Made by a program: the position numbers and the translations under genes. A model generated the notes under the pieces. That model had not been told where the DNA came from, did no database searches, and worked only from the letters and a program-made list of their open reading frames with translations. Of a DNA stretch of 64,000 bases, positions 54,956 through 64,000 are shown in pieces. The stretch is from Phymatolithon calcareum. Taxonomy: Eukaryota; Rhodophyta; Florideophyceae; Hapalidiales. The stretch spans positions 1,240,001 through 1,304,000 of the forward strand of contig OZ345352.1 in the NCBI GenBank assembly GCA_977006965.1. The letters run 5' to 3'. Positions within the stretch are counted from its first letter, which is position 1. Every line of letters starts with the position of its first letter.

Positions 54956-55180
54956 GTTAAGAGGATTTATTGAGAAGGTACCATGTGTCCCAACTTGAGG
55001 AAAGTCGGCACGTTTAGCGTCGAGAGTTGTCAGTTATCTTATTTAGAATTGCATAATATCACGTCAATGGCTCGCGCCACTTCATTCTCTTCGGTAGGGG
55101 TCCATTTAGGCTTCTTCAGGGTTCTGCTGAGTGTACCAATTGCCCATGCTCCTTGACTACCCATATCTTCAATCAGCTTC
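54956..55180 (-). mobile_element. LINE family C copy inserted in the MULE
   Basis: Flanked by CTTATC(A/T)TTACAC at 54943-54955 and 55181-55193 (13 bp, one mismatch). The minus strand encodes DMGSQGAWAIGTLSRTLKK and WTPTEENEVARAIDVILCNS with a stop, the clearest version of the family-C protein end, then the tail. Confidence 0.8.
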
Positions 55181-55458
55181 CTTATCTTTACACTACTAAT
55201 CCGCTACGAAAAGTTCTCTGCACCTCGTCGCATTCGATTGCTGAGCTAACTCGCAACGCTCTCGCCCGAACCGTCTGAACTCATGGAGAAGAAGGAGCTC
55301 GTGCTAAGTGTAGGTGACTGCCCTGGAGTAAGAAAACGTTGTCAACCTCTTAATCGCCCACAACACGTCTATTGGCAAGGCATATCGACAGGCAAGTTCC
55401 TCACGCCTTGCTGCTGCAAGAAGCACTAGGAAAAATCCTCTGAGCGGAGAAGCTGCTT

Positions 55459-55668
55459 GTGGAGCCGGAGGTCATCGAAAGTGACATGCTGAGGTTTGTT
55501 GTTAGCAGCCAAGTGACAGCATTCCCTGTGGTAGTTAACAGCGACTACCACGCTACATGCTCTTGTCACCACTTTGAAGAGCACCAGCGGCCATGTAGCC
55601 ACGTTGTCATTGCACTTTTGTACTGCTCTAGACGCTTGGCGCAGCATCGAGCCGCATTCGACCCGTGA
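55459..55668 (+). pseudogene. MULE transposase SWIM zinc-finger fragment
   Basis: A 69-residue open frame with CSCHHFEEHQRPCSHVV: C-x-C-x9-C-x-H, the SWIM finger that ends MULE transposases and normally follows the catalytic core. It is preceded by VVNSDYHATCSC, as in family members where a strand leads into the finger. Only this part is recognisable; upstream coding is lost or broken. Confidence 0.75.
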
Positions 55669-56373
55669 AACAAGATCTGGTGTGGGACGCATGGCTATTG
55701 ATAACGTGGGCCAAGCAACACGAGGGCATCATCATTCGTGTTGCAGTCACTGGTTAACAGCTAGTACAGGATGATTTGGTCCGTTTGACCTTGTCGCTAA
55801 GCTGGACCGCAAGCGCAAGAGGCCCTACTTCCCGTCCAAAATGAGGTCCCGTCACGGCTCCTCGTGCGGAAACAACGGTCACTTCTCGCAGACACGCCAG
55901 GCCGGACATTCGCAATTTTGTTGAGGTGAAGCGAAAACACATCGACAAAGCGGCTCAGTCCATGATAATTGACCTCACCGCCTGCGATGACGGAGATGCT
56001 ACTTGCGACGAGGAGCTGAAGCATAGCGAGTTGCGCATGAAATAAATATTATCTTTTTGATAAGTTTATTTCTGTGGAGTGCTCTGTGTATCATAACGAG
56101 TAGTAGTTATTGCAAGGGGTGCCGATTTAGCGAATTTTGCCAACTTTTTCGGTCCATGCAGCGAATTTCCTCTATTTTTTTTCGTATAGATACACCCTTA
56201 GAGTATTCAACTACCTTTTGGAGGACAAATATACAGCTACATTGGACAGTTCATCTGAAATGTTTTCCCTTACAATATTACATTCAAAATACTACGACAT
56301 ATCAACATCTCAGGTGACGCGAGCTTCTCAAAATAAGGCCAGTGCCTTCGAACCAATGAATATTCCTGCAATG

Positions 56374-58876
56374 TTACACCAAACTTCTGATCATGTTAAA
56401 CGCGCGTACAGAGGTATACTCGTCTCTCTCGAACGCGGCAACGCTCCATCCAAAGGCCTCCATTACAGCTCTCATCGGTGTTAGCAGAGCGTGTGCAGCC
56501 CGCGGTTCTACAGCCTTTGTGTACGTGCTTGAGATAATCCCGTCCACGACGATATCACCTTGCAGTGTTTGCGGATTGTACAGCCCTTCCTTCACCACAT
56601 TTCGCACACGTACAACATTCTCCATTTCACCGTCCTCCCCACGCAACATATCCCCAACTTGAACTTCTCCAGCAGGTACAAGGGCGTTATTGACGTAGAG
56701 ATAATGCTCGACCGTTAGGGTAACGGAGTGCTTTGCAGTTGTCAGCTCGACGAACGGACGACGCCCGGTCGGCAAACGATGTGTAAACATGAACACAGTT
56801 GAGTACGTTCCGTTACTGACAAGCACCTCATCCCCGATGTGAAGGTCACTCATGCGTCGTTTTCCCAGCCGTGTTTGCACAACGCCTGAGCCCGGGAAGC
56901 ATCTGGCGCTCGTACTGTTGGTTCCGCTCGTTCCGTTGGTTCCATTGGTACCGCTTGCATCATTTGTTCCGTTCACAGGCTTCGCGTCGCCGCTTGACGC
57001 GGCGGCACATACAGTCGGAGCATCGCCAAACTTCTCCGGTGTGTCGACGGTATCATTGAAAGACGGATTCTCTTGGAATAAAAACACATTCTGGTTCTCC
57101 GGCGACCCGCACAACGTACCCGTACCATTCCCGTAGTGAGCCATGGAGCACAAGAATATTGCGCTATCTGATTCGTTCCGTTTCTGCAGCGGGTAGTAGA
57201 AAATAAAGTCGATACACATTTCATCCTTGGTTTCCAATCCGAACTTTGTGGACGGGCGCTTCCGTGTGTCGAATACGCAGGTTGTGCTTAGTGTGTCACC
57301 CGGTGCAATTTTCTTCGGTTTTCGAAATTCTTTGATGTACTGGTGATCATTGCTCCAATACTCGATCTGCAACACACAGAGATAAAGATAAAGTTAGAAT
57401 GTTGCACAAATTCCATAAACGAAACGGCAAGATGAATAAATTCATATGAATACTTACCGCATTGATTGTCTCAATAAAGTTGCCATCCTTGTCAAACCGG
57501 TTGGTGTATATTTTGCGACCCGTCGTGTGCATGTGAAGCTGACTTGAAAACACATTGATCTCCTCCTTAAATGCTGAAGTGCAGTTCGACGGGCATGTGC
57601 TCATGTATTCAAACTCGTGCTTCACCTTTTGACCAAATAAGGAGACGCCCGGATCACCTAGGGTGAGCTGTCCGGCAAGAATTGGGCGAGAGTCTGCAAA
57701 ATAGAGTTTTGCACCTGAAATATCGACTGCGTCAGTGGCTTGGTCAGGGTTATCGTAGTGAGTCTCCATGATAAGGAAGCTATTCGATTCATCAATCTCA
57801 AAGCCCACCTCGTCAGGCAACAAGAATCTACCGGCACCAATGGCCCCTACAAAGCAAAAATGAGAACGGAATCGCACATCAAGTCAGTGATTCTCTTCAC
57901 AAACAAAGATATGCATAAATGGTCACAGCGAACAAAACTTACATCCATAGACAAAAGCCTGGCACTGTGAGTTCGGCCCCCCCGGTCCGTCGTCCATGCA
58001 GTAATTAGTCTTCAAAAAGCTCCTCGCGTACGCGGTGTCCTTGCATGCATATACGAGGAGATGATGCGCCTTATTCTTGCCCGACGCGCTCTTGATTATC
58101 GGGTCGACGGCGACCAGTGAACGTTTTCCGCCCTTCGGAATCGGCACAACGCTGCTCGTGCACGCGTACGTCGTAACATTCACAGAGGGCACGGAGTAGT
58201 TGGTAGCGAGGACCGTATGGGTGAATGTGATATCCTTCGGTAAAGGAAGTTCCTCGGCAAATGGGTAAGTGCCATCGTCATTGTAGAAAACGACGCGAGA
58301 ACTTCCGCGCATTTTTCCGTGATACGTGAACGCCTGTCCACCATAAGCGTAAATCACTGCCTGACTGCCCGGATTGATCGGTCGATCTTGGTCATCGTGC
58401 GCATCCAGACTGCGCTCCAATTCAAGCGTGGCGGATCCGTTGCCCAAATCACGTTTGCATGCAATCAAGTTCCAACTGCCATCGATCTGACAGTCATCTT
58501 GGTCTGGATACACGCTGGTGGCGTTATCGATTCCCTCTCCGATTGGATAGGCTGCAAATGGTACATGTCGATCTCGCAGGGTGCAATTGTTCAACATTCC
58601 AGGTCCGAATTCCGCGCTAGCAATGTCAGAGCCGAGCATTGATCCGGAAGTCTCCTCAGAGACACCGAAGGCGATCCATGCCGCTCCCGAGTCGGAAAGT
58701 ACCGCGGAATCCTTCACAGTGATGGCAAGTGAAATTCGACGGGTAGCATTGTTCAAAGTCCAATGCAACTGGGCTTTGTCGCTGATTGGGGCCGGACCCT
58801 GGTCGTAATCCTGTGAAAGCGCGGTTACGTGTGCGAAAAGGAGAAGCAGCGCGAGAAATAGTGAGAGGAACTTCAT
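56374..58876 (-). CDS. DOMON + copper type II monooxygenase + Hint fusion protein
   Basis: 771 residues; exons 58876-57943, 57846-57458, 57366-56374; introns of 96 and 91 bp with GT...AG ends. A signal peptide (MKFLSLFLALLLLFAHVTA) directs it to the secretory pathway. A DOMON domain (about 30-175) is followed by a DBH/PHM-like two-part copper monooxygenase (about 210-510). All ligands are visible: His271-His272 (AHHLLVYAC), METHYDNP, His416 and His418 (LHMHTTGRK) and Met491 (DEMCIDF). Family enzymes hydroxylate a C-H carbon using O2 and ascorbate. An N-x-T-rich linker leads to a Hint domain from Cys597 (ARCFPGSG), with LTVEH (His662) and DIVVDGIISSTY as in Hog domains. Hint domains cut before their first Cys, so the enzyme may be released. 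The substrate is unknown. Confidence 0.9.
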
Positions 58877-61410
58877 GGCGGTAGTCTCTATGCCCACTTT
58901 TCTGCGGATTGTGTGGTAGTAGAGGGCAGCACGATGACGGAAGGCCGACCGTTTATACCGTCTCGGCTTAGTAACATGATGTCCGGCAGTGGACAAGCTG
59001 GCAATGGTGTCGTAGCCAATTGCGACGCTGCTGCTGGCACTGTCCATCCGGCTGACAACGGCTGGCACGACGAACGTGCCTACTGACGCTGGACGATTAA
59101 TGCAGCGTGTGAATTGTTGCTCACTACATGATGTACTGTATATCAACTGAGCTCATTTTTTTCCAAAACGCTTAGCTCTCAAATTTGATTGAAATTATGA
59201 TATGAAGAGTGGCGGGAAATTTGGTCCTCTCTATCCAGATAACCCAGAGTGGATTCTCCCTTGCTGACGCACTTCATCGGGGAATTCCCTGTGCTTAAGC
59301 ACAGCAGCATTTGAGCCTAAATAAAGCAAATACTTTTATTGTCTCCCCCAGTGTTTGCTCTGCCTCGAGCCTCCAGCATGGCTCGAGGATCATAATCATG
59401 ATGATGTTATGGAGAGACGAAATTGAAATGTTTTGTTCGCCAATAGAAAAGGCCAGTATGGCGCTCAAAAAATGGCCTAAATTGCCACAACGAAGATTCC
59501 CAGGTGCAACCCATTGAGCTATCATACAGAACAGTTACGTAAGTCGTAGCCGGCCATACAGGGGGATGCGGGAAATATCGAAAATTGCACTGGAGACGCA
59601 ACCGGTGCCTGGCGATAGTGTTCGATGGTTATTCATGAACAATCTCGCAGTATGATATAATGCTACATTGCGTGTAGCTCCAAAAAGTGGTTAAGCGGTA
59701 CCTGTTTTTGAATCAACGTGGGTACAAGCATGATATCAATGGTTACGATGTTCAGTACTGCCTTGCGTGATACCGCAGCGTTACTATTCATCTCATCAGA
59801 AGAGGTAAAATTGCAGGTATCCGTCGCACTGTCGTTCGGGACGTATCGGGGATGCTATCACCTGGGGAACAGACGGAAACTGAAAGAGAGAAAATTTTCG
59901 GAAATATATTGTGCTGGAGGTACCTAGGAAGCTCTGGCATTGGAGCTCTATAGATGGCTGCATCAAGGAGAATTCGAATTCATTTAATTGTAAAATATCG
60001 CGATCAGTGTTACGCTCTGCACATCGCGCGTCATCCGCAGCGAGACCTGCCTGATCCCTCCTTTGGCATCACTCGCCGGCTTGACACATTCCCGCGCGCA
60101 CTCTCGCGCCGGCAATCCTTATTTAGCAGCAACAAGCGCGCCGGCACACAGACCGCACGCATTTGGGTCTCTTTGTCCCCTCTTACAGGTCTTCTGTTCC
60201 TTGGGCGCCGAAATACGCACTCGCACTCAGACAGGTCACACAGAAACAAGGATAGGGTCGTATTAGTATATATCACGCCGCAATCAGTCGATAGGGCAGA
60301 AGAAGACAATAACGATTACACTTACCATTTCTTCTCCATACCCAACCTTGTTGTTCATTTCCCTTTCGGCTTTTCAGCCATAATCAGAGCCCAGAGAATA
60401 CGCGCTGGATTTCACAACACAAATTAGGTTTGAACGTTTCGTGTTCGACCCGTGGGCAGAGGATAGCGCTCGCGAGCTACAAGAAGTAAACTTACACATA
60501 TTCCGAGCGCGAGAGCAGCCTTGTTCCTTAGTCCGGCGTGCATCAGCAAGAGTGACGCTTGAAATCGAATGAGATTCAGTGGACATTTCACGACCTTACA
60601 CAGGCGATGGCGGAGCAGCACATACTTTTAAAAGCGGTCTAAGAAACATGCCCAAAGTACTGCACTGCAGAGCGGCGGCCGCGTACGCCGCCGCGTTGAA
60701 CGATCTAGGGTTACCAAGTGTGATTCATAACCAGTACTTACGCTGTGGGCCACCACGGCCCGTGGCGCAGGCATTGTTTACTGTATGAATCATTTATGGT
60801 GCCATTTGTGGCACTATGCGCGCCCGTGCATACGCTATTGGCTGAAAGTATTCCCGACGCAATGCACAAGTTCACCTCTTTCCTTGTGGACGAGGAGAGA
60901 ATTACTGGTGCAGGACGGCATGTGACATAGACAGCTCTCGTAAAGTGTTTGGTATCATGCTGCTGGTATTCAATCAAGGAAGTAGATTTCCCATTACATT
61001 CAGCGGGAATTCGGTAGCACCTTACAAAGCACATAAAATTGAAGTTTGAAGTACGAAAAACACATGCCTGCAGGCCGTTGAGTGCCCTCCAAAATCGAGT
61101 CGAGTAGGGATAAGGCATGGTTGCTCACATGATGTAGCTAGTGGTCAAGAAAGAGGTATGCAAATGTTTTAGTGCCGCGGCACGAAACCTGCACGCTTCC
61201 CCCCATAATAGAATTTATGCCAGTACCACAAGTCCTATCATGAGCTGGTACTAGCAAAAAAACACAGTGCACAATTCTCGAAAGGAGTGCGATAGTTTTG
61301 CGCAACCTCCCCGGATCCAATTTGGAGATATTCTCGGTTCCATTTGAGTATTATCAGGAAAAATTGTAGCAAAAAACTATCTCAACGGTACTATAATTGC
61401 TACATTGCCA
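58877..61410. other. No supported gene
   Basis: Upstream region of the fusion gene, then unremarkable sequence. A short perfect stem CCTCGAGC...GCTCGAGG lies at about 59363-59388. Frames at 59954-60427 and 60738-61118 have no domain. Confidence 0.45.
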
Positions 61411-61413
61411 GAA

Positions 61414-61436
61414 TTTTGCGCCTCCAGTGTGAGGTA
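61414..61436. mobile_element. Solitary Tc1/mariner-like end
   Basis: CAGAATTTTGCGCCTCCAGTG is nearly the same as the ends of the element at 34672-36219 (CAGTGGAGGCGCAAAA inverted). No partner end was found nearby. Confidence 0.45.
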
Positions 61437-62881
61437 ATTTTGCTTTTACTACTTTTTGAGGGAGTTGATAATTTTTATCGACCTGCGCAATAAGCAGATA
61501 GATTTTGTGGATCATGAATATCTATCGCCGAGAGCGTGAACTGCTGGACCATACATTCAAACAACTGTCTTTGAACAAGTAATAAGTCTCCAAAACCTGT
61601 GATCACCAAAGCTCCACATCTCTTATTAAAATCGCAGCGTCATGATACACTTTGTGACGTGTTAATAAAAGCATTTTAGACCAGTTAGACAAATGTAGTA
61701 TAGCGCGGTACCCATGTAATTACTTTTATCCGTACTGCGAGAAAAGGAACTGTCAAGGACGAATTGTCCATGAACTGCACTCGGAACGAAGAAGAATTGA
61801 GATCGATCGTCCCTTAGCGAATACTTGTCGAATAGTTTTTGTGTTTTATTCTAGTTTCGAAAAAACAAGCCACGCAAGAGATCTAAAAGTCTTACATCCG
61901 GATATGTGCCGCCCTCTGCATTCTGTTTGTCTATGTAGCCGGGCCATTTTTCGTCTATGGAGGGACGATGCAACCCGCGGAAATACTGCCAGTATCTTGC
62001 CCTTTATTTATCGCCAAGCTTCAGAACCAGCTCGAAATAGATTCGATATTTAACCTTCGCAAGGAGCCCAGCTCTCCGAAACTGCGCACATGACGAGAAT
62101 ATTTCCACGGGCCTGTAATTGTTTTTCGTGTGAAACTTTCAATAAGTTAAGCTAAACACTGCTCCATACAGTTTTCAAACATCGGTGCTAACCGGCGCGC
62201 AGTCCTAGCAGTCGACAGTTCTGAGGCCGCCCTCTTCTCGGGCATATGCGGCTGTCAAAATTTCCTTGCTTGGTTGCGCCGAGTGGGTCCAATAATATCG
62301 TGCAGCACGTCAATACTTTCTACAATGTACAATTTGAAATTTTTCTCGGCAGAATGTAATTAATTTTCTGGGAGAGAATGGCAAGGGCTGACTATTCTCA
62401 GAAGCTCATTGGCTCTTTGTTCTGTACACTCTTTTGACTGCATTTGGAAATGATCAGCACGTACGTAACACTTGAATTGTTCACTCGCATTGCTGCCTCA
62501 GCCTGGCCATTGCCTTGACCGAGCACATTTATTGGGCTGTGCTGCCTGCCTATCATTTCTAAAAAGGATAGACTGGTATCACTAAATTTAGTGATATGCG
62601 TATCAAAACGTGCCAACGGAACAGACCAGGTGTAGTCGCGTGAGTATGAGTGTTGGTTCTCTATCGGTAAAAATTGGCCAGTTTGTCACTGGCTGGGGAA
62701 AATATGATAAATGATCTATTCAATTTTGTCCCTTCAGTAGAATGAGGCAACGTGATAAAACGCTACAAACGTTTGATATGAACAGATGTGTTATAGCTAA
62801 ATATTTTCCCCGTCACTAATTTTCACGTCTTTGTCAACCGGCTGAGGGGGTAGACATCGGCTTCATCTTGCAACTGATTGC
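61437..62881. other. No supported gene
   Basis: AT-rich with short frames only; nothing recognised. Confidence 0.45.
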
Positions 62882-63061
62882 TTCTATGTCATCCCTAGGG
62901 ATGACATAGAATATTGATTGCTCTATGTCATCCCTAGGGATGACATAGCAGTTTTGATAGGACACTCGTACGAAATCCTTATTTTCCACTTGTTTCCCTC
63001 GCAATTTCGAAGTCATTTCCACTGAAGACATAGAGTCTGATGTCATCCCTAGGGATGACAT
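62882..63061. repeat. Three copies of a 22-30 bp palindrome
   Basis: Perfect palindromes at 62882-62911 (30 bp), 62923-62948 (26 bp) and 63040-63061 (22 bp) share the core TGTCATCCCTAGGGATGACA. The first two are 11 bp apart and the third lies 91 bp further on. Outside the core the three differ, so they are not one simple tandem duplication. Confidence 0.95.
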
Positions 63062-63088
63062 ATAGGGCAAGACAAAATACTATTTTTT

Positions 63089-63322
63089 GAGTATGTTCTA
63101 AGGGTGTCCCCGGTCTCTCAGGAAGAGCTGGGAATCAATTTTCTTCATTGAAAAAACAAGCTGGTTTCCAATCATGCTCTCGAGGCATCAATCACTCTCA
63201 GATCTGAGTATGTTCTAAGGGTACACCTGGTCTCTCAGGAAGAGCTGGGAATCAATATTCTTCATTGAAAAGACAGGTTGGCTTCCAATTATTCCCTCCA
63301 GGCACCAATCACTCTCAGATAA
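63089..63322 (+). repeat. 117-bp direct tandem duplication
   Basis: Units 63089-63205 and 63206-63322 share GAGTATGTTCTAAGGGT, GGTCTCTCAGGAAGAGCTGG and CAATCACTCTCAGAT. They are about 85-90% identical. Located between the palindromes and the recombinase frame. Confidence 0.9.
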
Positions 63323-63509
63323 TTAGCTTCGAATCTCGACTTTTCTTTAGTTGAATATCATTCCCTTCGTGGTCATGTGGCACCGGTGTCCTCGGCGGAG
63401 CATCATCAATCACAAGAGCGTGTTCGGCAACCGGAGTTGTAAACAATATTGCAATCTATTTTTATTAAAACTAGATCGATGAGCATGAAGTTACCGATTC
63501 ATCTGGAGG

Positions 63510-64000
63510 TCATTTGCAAGTGTCAGGGTTCTTAATTGGATGGTTATTAATGACAACACTAATAGTGCTTCCGGAAACGTCGCGCAAGGTGCAGAGAACA
63601 CTAAAAGAAGAGCTTCCAGTTGTAGACATATGGCGCGCCGCGTCAAGGTTTTCCGGAGTACCATGAATCGATGGAGTAGGAGCCAGGGAAGTGCGCAAGC
63701 GGAGACTCTCTTTGTGCATCTCAGCACCAATCGCCTCATGTTTAGCCTTCTTCAGATTCCCCGGTAGCTGGCAAGGTGGTTCTTCCAGGAATATGTCTCG
63801 CTGCTGCTGCTGTCCCTCGTCTCCATCTAAATTTTGATAGTTCTGAAGGCTGCGAGGATCGCGGTGCCCCGTTCGCATGCTCACTGACGAGTCAGCGTGT
63901 CCCGATGCAAGGAGTAGAGATGTTACAGTTGCGCGGATTCCGTGTGTGACCATTCCCCCCTTCGCACCGGATCCTTTGATCCCAACTTCATTGCAAACAT
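63510..64000 (-). CDS. Tyrosine recombinase C-terminal part, runs off the window
   Basis: The frame is open from the window edge to a stop at 63510. Near its start it has VTHGIRATVTSLLLASG, MRTGHRDPRSL and QNYQNL: the H-x-x-R box, the G-H pair and the nucleophile tyrosine of tyrosine recombinases, in the right order and spacing. About 100 low-complexity residues follow (QQQQ, then Ser/Thr-rich). The first catalytic arginine should lie beyond the window. The sequence resembles eukaryotic recombinase domains of the Crypton type and of host genes derived from them. It could be a transposon enzyme or a domesticated gene. Confidence 0.7.
   Translation of the reverse strand, partial: VCNEVGIKGSGAKGGMVTHGIRATVTSLLLASGHADSSVSMRTGHRDPRSLQNYQNLDGDEGQQQQRDIFLEEPPCQLPGNLKKAKHEAIGAEMHKESLRLRTSLAPTPSIHGTPENLDAARHMSTTGSSSFSVLCTLRDVSGSTISVVINNHPIKNPDTCK

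Larger units (their letters stand above)
54845..56172 (+). mobile_element. Mutator-like element (MULE), nested
   Basis: The ends are inverted repeats, perfect over the outer 56 bp (GAGGAAATTCGCTGCATGGA...) and close to 80 bp long in all. A 10-bp duplication, TATTTTTTTT, flanks it (54835-54844 and 56173-56182), which fits the 8-10 bp of Mutator elements. It holds a SWIM zinc-finger remnant of the transposase and a LINE C insertion. The DDE core is not recognisable, so the copy is non-autonomous. Confidence 0.88.
53864..56199 (+). mobile_element. DNA transposon with GTATAGAC-type ends, copy 3, split by a MULE
   Basis: The left end TTCTATACGAAAAAAAATAT and TGTTCATGTTCATGTTCGC continues, inverted, at the right only if the MULE is removed: GCGAACATGAACATA at 54822-54836 joins TTTTTTTTCGTATAGA at 56175-56190. 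The unit without the insert is about 1.0 kb. The sub-terminal TTAACCTCTTTCCCGGAGAA at about 54678 matches copies 1 and 2. The flanks do not show a clear target duplication. Confidence 0.75.

Noticed and set aside
62834-63070. 78-residue frame with repeated VIPRDDIE
   Set aside because: The repeats are translations of the palindrome core. There is no independent support for a protein.
62882-63322. CRISPR-like array
   Set aside because: Three palindromes with unequal spacing and one tandem pair in eukaryotic DNA; no regular repeat-spacer pattern and no cas genes.
1-64000. Bacterial or organellar origin
   Set aside because: GT-AG introns, Nup107, signal-peptide proteins, LINEs, MULE, hAT and mariner elements all indicate a nuclear genome.

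Overview
The window is eukaryotic nuclear DNA. It has split genes with short GT-AG introns (74-100 bp), a nuclear-pore scaffold gene, secretory-pathway genes and many eukaryotic transposon types. My best guess is a red alga of the Chondrus type: intron-poor compact genes sit in transposon-rich DNA, and one gene is a Hog/Hint fusion. That guess rests on recollection of genome style, not on a diagnostic marker.

Host genes, left to right: a SAM-dependent methyltransferase (8342-9736); Nup107, a scaffold nucleoporin (13344-16052); a half-size ABCG transporter on the minus strand with three exons (16652-18790); a second methyltransferase (22285-23646), with a decayed copy at 40591-41933; a small secreted 8-cysteine protein (33888-34247, minus); a 584-residue type-I-like membrane protein (44300-46054, minus); a multi-pass membrane protein whose 5' end was hit by a LINE (47978-49161, minus); and a DOMON plus copper monooxygenase plus Hint fusion with three exons (56374-58876, minus). 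Nothing suggests an operon. The genes look like unrelated single-copy or dispersed-family genes.

Most of the remainder is mobile DNA. 5'-truncated LINE copies of several families lack a long poly-A tail and are flanked by 12-13 bp target duplications (5.7, 7.6, 11.5, 49.2 and 55.0 kb). Two of the LINE copies retain reverse-transcriptase domains (37.5-38.6 and 49.2-50.6 kb). DNA transposons include a 2.1-kb element with 45-bp perfect inverted ends and a Gypsy-type integrase fragment (2048-4146); three copies of a family with GTATAGAC-type ends (10.1, 31.4 and 53.9 kb); a Mutator-like element with a SWIM zinc finger (54845-56172); hAT-like elements (24995-25727 and perhaps 29.0-30.9 kb); and Tc1/mariner-like elements (28253-28678 and 34672-36219). 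The right edge enters a tyrosine recombinase, next to three copies of a near-identical palindrome.

A 3-4 kb segment is duplicated (about 21.1-24.4 and 39.1-43.4 kb). It carries the second methyltransferase and its pseudogene. The two copies differ by transposon insertions. Stretches not listed hold nothing I could support.
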